Assembly (NCBI GenBank): GCA_964196195.1
Contig: CAXMSE010000073.1
Location: 1-38,114 of the forward strand
Source of the DNA: OFTM10 sp964196195
Lineage (GTDB): Bacteria > Actinomycetota > Acidimicrobiia > Acidimicrobiales > Aldehydirespiratoraceae
Direction: 5' to 3'
DNA: 38,114 nt
Each line of letters opens with the position of its first letter. Within the stretch, counting starts at the first letter, position 1. This document shows positions 32,147 through 38,114 of this stretch, piece by piece. Under the pieces are notes generated by a model. That model saw only the letters and a program-made list of their open reading frames with translations, did no database searches and was not told the DNA's origin. The translations under genes were made by a program, and so were the position numbers.

Positions 32147-32931
32147 CGAGCGGCTTGCACGAAAGCCGAGAACAGGGGGAGGCCGAGGCCGCCGGCTGGG
32201 CCCGACGGCCGTTGCCAGTCGAGCACGTGGTCTTCAGGGTGAGGCATGAGACCCACAACCGAGCCGCCCTCATCGCAGAGCCCGGCAATGTCGGCCACCG
32301 AGCCGTTGGGATTCGCCGGGTAGACCCCTTCTGCCGGCTGATGCGTGGGTGCGGTGGCCGGACCGGCTGCCTGATACCGAAAGGGGATCTGACCCCGCTT
32401 GTCGAGTGCCGTGGCGATCGACTCGTCGCCAACCACCACCCTCCCCTCTCCGTGGGCGATCGGGCAGCGGATGACAGACCCCGCGATGGCCGAGGCCCAC
32501 GAGGTGCTTGCGCTCTCCTCGACCCTCAGCGTGACCCACCGGCATTCGAACCGGCCCAAGGAGTTTTGGGTGAGGGTCACCTGTCGGGGCGCGCCCGACG
32601 GTCCGGGAAGCAGGCCGGACTTAACCAGCACCTGGAAGCCGTTGCAGATACCGAGGATCGGTCGGCCTTCTCTCACCGCGGTTTCGAGTTCGTCCGCGAA
32701 CCACGTTCGTAGCTCAAGAGCGAGTCGTCCACCCGCGCCCAACGCGTCTCCGTAGGAGAAGCCGCCCGGTAGCAGGATCGCGGCATGGTCGGCGAAGGCC
32801 ACTTCGCCGCTGCGAAGCTGATTCACGTGGACTACCCGAGCATCGCCGCCGGCCAGTTCGACCGCCTGAGCGGCCTCCTGATCTCGATTGGTGCCCGAAG
32901 CGTGAGGGATCAGGACGGGGGGCCTGGTCAT
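32143..32931 (-). CDS. purQ: FGAM synthase glutaminase subunit
   Basis: This 262-aa class I glutamine amidotransferase supplies ammonia to PurL. ILLPGGFSYGDALGAGG, the nucleophile Cys in ILGICNGFQVLVKSG and the His-Glu pair in GLMPHPEDH are visible. It is longer than the PurQ of about 225 aa that works with separate PurS; the length and sequence resemble the glutaminase domain of large PurL enzymes. This fits the PurS-fused partner next door. The start overlaps the purL stop as ATGA. Confidence 0.96.
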   Translation of the reverse strand: MTRPPVLIPHASGTNRDQEAAQAVELAGGDARVVHVNQLRSGEVAFADHAAILLPGGFSYGDALGAGGRLALELRTWFADELETAVREGRPILGICNGFQVLVKSGLLPGPSGAPRQVTLTQNSLGRFECRWVTLRVEESASTSWASAIAGSVIRCPIAHGEGRVVVGDESIATALDKRGQIPFRYQAAGPATAPTHQPAEGVYPANPNGSVADIAGLCDEGGSVVGLMPHPEDHVLDWQRPSGPAGGLGLPLFSAFVQAAR

Positions 32932-35759
32932 GGCGCCATCCCTCCGACGTAGGCCCGCACGGCCTCCTGCACCGTGAAGTCGACCAGAACCGACTCATCG
33001 CTCTCGGTGGAGACTCGGAACGTGATCCGATCACCGTCGGTGACCTCTCCGATGATGCTCCCGTGATCACCCAGCAGCAGGCCCACAGCCTCACGATCGG
33101 CCGCCGCGGCCGACAGCAGGAGTCGGCCCGGGGCCTCATTGACCAGTGCGGTGAAGGGGTCGAGTTGCTCAGCGGGTACCGATATCGAGATTCCTCGCCG
33201 GGCGGCGATCGCCATTTCCGCCGCCGTAACCGCGAGGCCACCCTCGCTACAGTCGTGGGCCGCGGTGATGAGTCCACCCTTGATGGCCTGATGCACCGAT
33301 CGGTAGCGGGGAAGTGGATCGTCCAGCGGGGCGGGCACTTCAGTGGCCCCCAACCCAAACAGCTCCGACGCCAGCGAACCGCCGAGCGCTCCGGACCCGT
33401 GCCCCACCAGCCAGAGGTCGTCGCCCACCTGCATCCCGGCGGAGTCGATGGCTTGATGGAGATCGGGCACCAGACCCAGCGCCGATATGAGGAGGGTGCC
33501 GGGGATGGCCTTTCCGTCGAACTCGTTGAACAGGCTGTCCTTGCCCGAGATGAAGGGCATGGCGTAGCGACGAGCACCGTCGACACATCCCTGCACAGCT
33601 CGCACCAGACTGCCGAGGCGGTCGGGCTTGGTGGGATCGCCCCAACAGAAATTGTCGAGCACCGCCACCCGATCCGGGTCGCCGCCAACCGCCACGAGAT
33701 TTCGCACGGCCTCATCCATGGCCAGCAGGGCCATGGCCCACGGATCGAGGCGGCCGACGCGGGGGCATATTCCGTTGCTCAGTACCGCAGCGGTGTTGCC
33801 CGGCGTGCCCAGCGGCTTGAGCACCGCCGCGTCGGCGGGCCCGTCGGCCTGGGGGCCGACATAGGGCCTCACCACCGTGCCGCCTCGAACCTCGTGGTCG
33901 TAGCGGCGGACGACATCTTCCTTTGAGGCCACATCGGGATGAGCAAGCAGGCCGAGGACGGTGGCGGCATCGATCTCAGGGCTTGTGACCACCACCGGGG
34001 CGGGGTCGACCCAGACGCCGGCCATTCTCCGTCGAGGCAGACCGTCGTGGAGGAAGGCCATCGGGATGTCGACCACCGACGTGTCGCCATGGCGAACCAC
34101 CAGTCGCTCAGACCCGGTGAAGGTTCCGAGATCGGTGATTTCGACGTCCCAGGCTTCACAGAGCGAGGCCAACTCCGCCAGCTTGTCGGAGCTCACCGCT
34201 ATCACTACGCGCTCCTGAGCCTCCGAGAGCCAGATCTCCCACGGCTGGAGGCCGGGATATTTCAGGGGCACCACGCCAAGGTCGACCTCGACGCCGAGAT
34301 CTTCGCCCATCTCCCCCACCGCGGACGAAAACCCACCCGCCCCACAATCGGTGATCGCGTTGTAGAGCTTGGCGTCGCGGGCACATTCGATGACTTCGAT
34401 GACGCCCTTTTCGGTTATCGGGTCGCCGATCTGCACCGCGGAGCCGACTGTGTCGACCGTCGACGCATCCATGCCTGCCGACGAGAAGGTGGCGCCATGG
34501 ATGCCATCACGCCCCACCCGCCCACCGATGGAGATGATGTGATCGCCCACATGGGGCTGAGTCGGGTGCGAGCCATGGGGCAGCAAGCCCAGCGCTCCGC
34601 AGTAGACGAGGGGATTCGCCACATAACCCTTGTCGTAGATGACGGTGCCGTTGACGGTGGGCAGGCCGAGCTTGTTGCCATAGTCGCCGATTCCGGCGAT
34701 CACCCCGTCGCGGATCCGGCGAGGATGGAGTACTCCCTCGGGAAGCTCATCGTCGGGTAGGTCGCTGGGGCCGAAGCAGAGCACATCGGTGCAGGCGATC
34801 GGCCGGGCCGAGACCCCGATGACATCGCGCACCACGCCGCCCACGCCTGTGTTTGCTCCGCCGAAAGGCTCGAGCGCCGACGGATGGTTGTGAGTCTCGA
34901 CCTTGAACGCAAGGTCGAATTCGTCATCGAACGCGACGATTCCAGCGTCGTCGACGAAAGCCGATCGGAGCCACCACGGATCGAGTTCCTCGGTGACCTC
35001 CCTGAGCGCCGGGAGCAGGCCGTCGTGCTCGGTTCGGGTGACCGTGCCGTCCGAAGCCGTGTGGGTGAGCCGGATGTGGGCCCTGAAGGTCTTGTGCACA
35101 CAGTGCTCCGACCAGGTCTGGGCCAGAGTCTCCAGTTCGGCATCGGTGGGAGCGCGTCCCTCCATGGCGAAATGGGCTTGGATGGTGCGCATCTCGGCGA
35201 GATCGAGTGACAACACCCGCTGCCGGCTCAGCGATATCAGTTCGGCATCGGAGAGCTCACCGATGCTGACGGCGTCGACGTGGACATCGGCCTCGGCCGC
35301 TCCTGCAAACTCAGGGGGGAGCTCACCCTCCAAAGCGTGTTCGATGGTGTCGTTGGCCAGCAGCCGGCGGGTGAGCACCGACACATCTCGGTCGTCGAGT
35401 TGGCCCACCAGGTCGTAGCGGCGGGCCGTGGCCACCCTCAGCGGAGGGAGGCCCAGCAGACGAGCCGCCTGTTCGAGCTCCCGCGCATCGGCATCGGTGA
35501 CGCCGGGCCTGGGGGCCACCTCCACCGCTCGCCCTTCCGCACTCGGATGCGAACCGATCGTCACCGTATCGACGACAGGATCCACCAGGACCTCGGCGCA
35601 CAGCTTCGCGATATCTTCGGCACCCAATTCGCCATCGAGATGATGCACTCGGGTGACGGTGCATCGGGCCAACCCCGATACTCCCACCAGTGGTGCTCCC
35701 GCCACCACCCTGGCGCCTTCGGGGTCGTCAATGGCAGTTACATCGATTCGCAGGGTCAC
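32928..35759 (-). CDS. purL: FGAM synthase with fused PurS-like N-terminal region
   Basis: This 943-aa protein converts FGAR to FGAM with ATP and ammonia from PurQ. Residues 1 to about 160 resemble two PurS-like modules; the second reads VEVAPRPGVTDADARELEQ, as in PurS. The usual small-PurL body follows: LAQTWSEHCVHKTF with the active-site His, FGGANTGVGGVVRDVIG, FSSAGMDAST, and the second half with FISGKDSLFNEF and HDCSEGGLAVTAAEMA. No separate purS is nearby, and no glutaminase domain is fused. It starts at GTG 35759, with TAGTTT 8 nt upstream, and heads the purine operon. Confidence 0.96.
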   Translation of the reverse strand: MTLRIDVTAIDDPEGARVVAGAPLVGVSGLARCTVTRVHHLDGELGAEDIAKLCAEVLVDPVVDTVTIGSHPSAEGRAVEVAPRPGVTDADARELEQAARLLGLPPLRVATARRYDLVGQLDDRDVSVLTRRLLANDTIEHALEGELPPEFAGAAEADVHVDAVSIGELSDAELISLSRQRVLSLDLAEMRTIQAHFAMEGRAPTDAELETLAQTWSEHCVHKTFRAHIRLTHTASDGTVTRTEHDGLLPALREVTEELDPWWLRSAFVDDAGIVAFDDEFDLAFKVETHNHPSALEPFGGANTGVGGVVRDVIGVSARPIACTDVLCFGPSDLPDDELPEGVLHPRRIRDGVIAGIGDYGNKLGLPTVNGTVIYDKGYVANPLVYCGALGLLPHGSHPTQPHVGDHIISIGGRVGRDGIHGATFSSAGMDASTVDTVGSAVQIGDPITEKGVIEVIECARDAKLYNAITDCGAGGFSSAVGEMGEDLGVEVDLGVVPLKYPGLQPWEIWLSEAQERVVIAVSSDKLAELASLCEAWDVEITDLGTFTGSERLVVRHGDTSVVDIPMAFLHDGLPRRRMAGVWVDPAPVVVTSPEIDAATVLGLLAHPDVASKEDVVRRYDHEVRGGTVVRPYVGPQADGPADAAVLKPLGTPGNTAAVLSNGICPRVGRLDPWAMALLAMDEAVRNLVAVGGDPDRVAVLDNFCWGDPTKPDRLGSLVRAVQGCVDGARRYAMPFISGKDSLFNEFDGKAIPGTLLISALGLVPDLHQAIDSAGMQVGDDLWLVGHGSGALGGSLASELFGLGATEVPAPLDDPLPRYRSVHQAIKGGLITAAHDCSEGGLAVTAAEMAIAARRGISISVPAEQLDPFTALVNEAPGRLLLSAAAADREAVGLLLGDHGSIIGEVTDGDRITFRVSTESDESVLVDFTVQEAVRAYVGGMAP

Positions 35760-35773
35760 GTGGGCTGAAACTA
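35760..35773 (-). promoter_or_regulatory. Leaderless -10 element for the purine operon
   Basis: TAGTTT (35768-35773, minus strand) lies 8 nt before the purL GTG, in the 48-bp gap after the permease gene. No leader or riboswitch fits in this gap. Confidence 0.5.
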
Positions 35774-35807
35774 GACGCGCATCAGGAGCGGGGCGCGCAT
35801 CGGGAGA

Positions 35808-36758
35808 TCAGCCCTTGCTGCGCAACTTCGGATCGAGGGCATCGTGGAGGCCGTCTCCGATGAAGTTGACGCTCATAACGGTGAGAGAGATCATCAGGCC
35901 GGGCCAGATGACCCTCGCCGGATTGATGGTGATGTAGTCCTTGGCGTCGAACAAGAGGCGGCCCCACGTGGGGAAGCTGGCGTCGAAACCGAGGCCGAGG
36001 AACGAAAGCGCCGACTCGGTGATGATGGCCACCGCCACGCCGATCGACGCCGCCACGATCACTGGGCTCATCACGTTGGGCACGATGTGGCGGGTGATGA
36101 TCTTGCGCGGCCGGGTGCCGATACTGCGCGCCGCGAGCACAAACTCCTCTTCCTTGATGGCCAGCACGTCGCCGCGGACAATCCGAGCTGTTTGCATCCA
36201 ACTCGTCATTCCGATGATGACCACCACCAAGAGGAAGATTCCTAGGCTGTCTCCGAATCTGTCCTGCAGGGGTTCTCGGAAGAGCACGATCACCACCAGC
36301 AAGAGGGGCAGGATAGGCAGGGCGAGGAAGAGGTCGGTGATTCGCATCAGGGGGCCGTCCAGCCAGCGGAAGAACCCGGCCAACACGCCCACGCTGGTGC
36401 CCACGACGATGCCGACGGCCATGGCGGCGAATCCCACCGACAGCGAAACTCGGCCCCCTACCAACACCCGAGCCATCACATCGCGGCCGAGATTGTCGGT
36501 GCCCATCGGATGATCCCACGATGGTGTCTCGTTGGCCACAGAGGTGTCGATCTCGAAGGGGTCGAGGGGGTAGATCGATGGGCCGACGTAAGCCCCGAAC
36601 ACGATGATCGTGAGCAGGAAAAGGCCCAGCATCGCTCCCTTGTGGCGACGGAACTGGCGCCACACATCGGCCTTCAGCGAGCGGTGCTTGCCGAGGGTGT
36701 TGGCCGACTCTTCTGGTGTCGGGAACTTGAACTCGTTGGAGTCGTCGATGGCGGTCAT
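35808..36758 (-). CDS. Peptide/nickel-type ABC transporter permease (OppC/DppC family)
   Basis: This 316-aa inner-membrane permease has an OppC-type N-terminal cytoplasmic segment and a first helix near residue 45 (GLFLLTIIVFGAYV). The extracytoplasmic part contains HPMGTDNLGRDVMARVL, typical of this family. The EAA loop (EEEFVLAARSIGTRPRKIITRHIVPNVMSP) contacts the ATPase. ESALSFLGLGF and WGRLLFDAKDYI near the end are also diagnostic. It pairs with the permease gene immediately upstream (21-nt gap). The ATPase genes are not in the window. The substrate is not predictable beyond oligopeptide-like. Confidence 0.95.
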   Translation of the reverse strand: MTAIDDSNEFKFPTPEESANTLGKHRSLKADVWRQFRRHKGAMLGLFLLTIIVFGAYVGPSIYPLDPFEIDTSVANETPSWDHPMGTDNLGRDVMARVLVGGRVSLSVGFAAMAVGIVVGTSVGVLAGFFRWLDGPLMRITDLFLALPILPLLLVVIVLFREPLQDRFGDSLGIFLLVVVIIGMTSWMQTARIVRGDVLAIKEEEFVLAARSIGTRPRKIITRHIVPNVMSPVIVAASIGVAVAIITESALSFLGLGFDASFPTWGRLLFDAKDYITINPARVIWPGLMISLTVMSVNFIGDGLHDALDPKLRSKG

Positions 36759-36779
36759 CGTGTGGTCGTTCCCCTCATC

Positions 36780-37799
36780 TCAGTCATAGCGGATACGCGG
36801 GTCGAGAAAGCCGTACAACAGGTCGGCCAGAAGGTTGAACGCCACGATCAGCACCGCGAAGATGAACGTGAGCGTCTGCACCATCGGTATGTCGTTTTGG
36901 CCGATGGCCACGATCAGCAGCTGACCCAGGCCGTTGATGCGGAAAATCTGCTCGGTGATGATGGCACCGGAGAAGATCCCCGGTATCGACAGCGCTATGA
37001 GGGTCACGACCGGGATCATGCTGTTGCGCATCACGTGCACCGACAAGACCTTGGCCTCCGAGACACCCTTGGATCTGGCCGTGCGGACGTATTCCTCGTT
37101 GAGGTTGTCGAGTGTGGACGCGCGCGCGAATCGGCTGAGCGCGGCCGCGTTGAAGAGGGTGAGTGTCATCACCGGCATGATCATCTGCTTGATCTGGAAC
37201 CAGATGCTGCTCCAACTGGTGATGCTTACGTCGTGGGTGGTGGTGTAGAAGGAGGGGAACCATCCCAGCCAGACGCTGAAGGTCATGATGGCCAGGAGTC
37301 CGGTGAAGAAGGTGGGCACCGAATAGCCGATCATGGTGACGAGGGTGCCGACATTGTCGAAGGTCGAATACTGCTTGTAGGCCGAGTAGACACCGATCGG
37401 GATGGCCATGATCGTGCCCAGCAGGAACGAGACGCCGAGGACCCATAGGGTCTGGGGTAGGCGCTGGCCGATGACGTCCATGGCCGGGGCACGTGACGAC
37501 CACGAGATGATGCGATCTCGGCTCTCGCAGTCGCCTATGCAAACGCCGAATGTCGAATCGAGGAAATGGAGGGGCTCATTGATGAACATGAGCCGATTCC
37601 ACTTCATCCAACTGATGAAGAACGGATCGTTGAGCCCGAGGCTCTGGCGGATGTTCTCCCTGATCTCAGCGGGGATGGTGAGCGGGAGCTGACCAGTGGG
37701 GTCGCCGGGGGCGAAGTCGAGGATGGCGAAGACGATCAGACTGATCGCCAACAACGTCGGTATGGCAAACAGTGTGCGCCTGACGGCGTAACGACCCAT
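36780..37799 (-). CDS. Peptide/nickel-type ABC transporter permease (OppB/DppB family)
   Basis: This 339-aa permease begins RYAVRRTLFAIPTLLAISLIVF, the family's first helix, followed by FAPGDP. A large extracytoplasmic insert (about residues 45-110) contains a Cys pair (GVCIGDCESRD) that could form a disulfide. IGQRLPQTLWVLGVSFLLG, the EAA loop EEYVRTARSKGVSEAKVLSVHVMRNSMIPV and the C-terminal LLYGFLDPRIRYD are conserved. AAGGGGGG lies about 10 nt before the ATG. It sits between the binding protein gene and oppC. Confidence 0.95.
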   Translation of the reverse strand: MGRYAVRRTLFAIPTLLAISLIVFAILDFAPGDPTGQLPLTIPAEIRENIRQSLGLNDPFFISWMKWNRLMFINEPLHFLDSTFGVCIGDCESRDRIISWSSRAPAMDVIGQRLPQTLWVLGVSFLLGTIMAIPIGVYSAYKQYSTFDNVGTLVTMIGYSVPTFFTGLLAIMTFSVWLGWFPSFYTTTHDVSITSWSSIWFQIKQMIMPVMTLTLFNAAALSRFARASTLDNLNEEYVRTARSKGVSEAKVLSVHVMRNSMIPVVTLIALSIPGIFSGAIITEQIFRINGLGQLLIVAIGQNDIPMVQTLTFIFAVLIVAFNLLADLLYGFLDPRIRYD

Positions 37800-37833
37800 G
37801 GCTCAACCCCCCTTCTGCGATATCAGCCGAGGA

Positions 37834-37863
37834 CCGTGCCTCACGAGAATTCGTGAGGCACGG
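37834..37863. terminator. Strong hairpin between binding-protein and permease genes
   Basis: A perfect 13-bp stem (37834-37846 with 37851-37863) closes a GAAT loop. It lies 42 nt past the binding-protein stop. No T-run follows on the minus strand, so it is more likely a partial terminator or an mRNA-stabilising hairpin. Such an element would give more binding protein than permease, as is usual for ABC importers. Confidence 0.6.
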
Positions 37864-37904
37864 CCCCAGTTGGCTATTTACTGCTTACTGGAACGCGTCG
37901 GCTA

Positions 37905-38114
37905 TCAGCCGGAGCGGGTCCATTCCTGAATGTTGTAGTACTCAGTGTCCCAACCATTGATCTCGCCGGTGTTCACGATGTCGTTGGCCCAGGCCGAAAC
38001 GCTGCCTCGGTTGATCAACGGGATCACCGATCCACTCGAAGAAGAGACGATGTCGTTCATCGCGATGACGATCCCGTCACGTGCTGGATCATCCAGCGGC
38101 GTGGCGGCCAACTC
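37905..38114 (-). CDS. C-terminal part of an oligopeptide-type solute-binding protein
   Basis: The frame runs off the right edge. The visible 69 residues include GIVIAMNDIVSSSSGSVIPL, NRGSVSAWANDIV and WDTEYYNIQEWTR. This resembles the C-terminal end of family 5 (OppA/DppA-like) binding proteins, in which a late VSAxAN...WD...WNI.EW string is common. It is oriented with, and upstream of, the two permease genes. The signal peptide and substrate pocket are outside the window. Confidence 0.8.
   Translation of the reverse strand, partial: ELAATPLDDPARDGIVIAMNDIVSSSSGSVIPLINRGSVSAWANDIVNTGEINGWDTEYYNIQEWTRSG

Noticed and set aside
35760..35807. Purine riboswitch or PurR-type leader upstream of purL
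   Set aside because: Only 48 bp separate oppC and purL, and the -10 box is 8 nt from the start, leaving no room for an aptamer.
1..38114. Mobile elements, CRISPR arrays, tRNA or rRNA genes
   Set aside because: I saw no transposase or integrase motifs, no regularly spaced direct repeats, and no tRNA- or rRNA-like segments. The gene content is continuous core metabolism.

Overview
The window is GC-rich, densely packed bacterial DNA from an actinobacterium, most likely of the class Acidimicrobiia. The evidence is a mycothiol-synthase-type acetyltransferase, a menaquinone pathway (menA and a ubiE/menG-type methyltransferase), many GTG starts, frequent ATGA/GTGA stop-start overlaps, and many genes whose only upstream signal is a TAnnnT -10 box 6-8 nt before the start codon, as expected for leaderless mRNAs. 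I recognise no mobile element, CRISPR array, tRNA or rRNA. The assignment to class is inference.

Layout. At the left edge is the probable tail of a plus-strand gene (2-37). Then, on the minus strand, come two pyridine nucleotide-disulfide oxidoreductases with two small membrane proteins (71-3524). Next is the tryptophan cluster trpC-trpF-trpB-trpA (3543-6984), headed by a J-domain membrane protein (7077-7628). trpC appears to start at CTG. A plus-strand two-component system (7712-9826) converges on a ygfZ-like gene, which ends a long minus-strand amino-acid cluster (9794-17954). In transcription order that cluster is hisD-hisC-hisB-hisH-hisA-hisF, a GroES-like gene, hisI, trpE, ygfZ. Most junctions are 1-4 nt overlaps, but -10 boxes directly before the GroES-like gene and hisI suggest internal promoters.

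The middle (18016-25128) holds a 63-aa protein, a candidate structured small RNA (18236-18339), nth, an mshD-like gene with rlmN, a membrane protein with menG, two tandem PPK2 polyphosphate kinases and a VOC protein. Several of these genes form divergent pairs served by leaderless promoters.

From 24229 to 35759 runs a nearly complete minus-strand de novo purine operon, purL-purQ-purC-purE-purK-purF-purD-purM-purN, with menA translationally coupled at its end. PurL carries an N-terminal PurS-like region and there is no separate purS. The right end (35808-38114) is an oligopeptide-type ABC transporter: two permeases and the C-terminus of a solute-binding protein, with a strong hairpin between the binding-protein and permease genes.

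This is mainly a biosynthetic, housekeeping region. The points most worth testing are the set of leaderless promoters, the CTG start of trpC with its overlapping 17-codon ORF, the candidate small RNA, the divergent HisI, the short MshD-like protein and the GroES-like gene inside the his-trp cluster. hisG, hisE, trpG, trpD and purS are not in the window.
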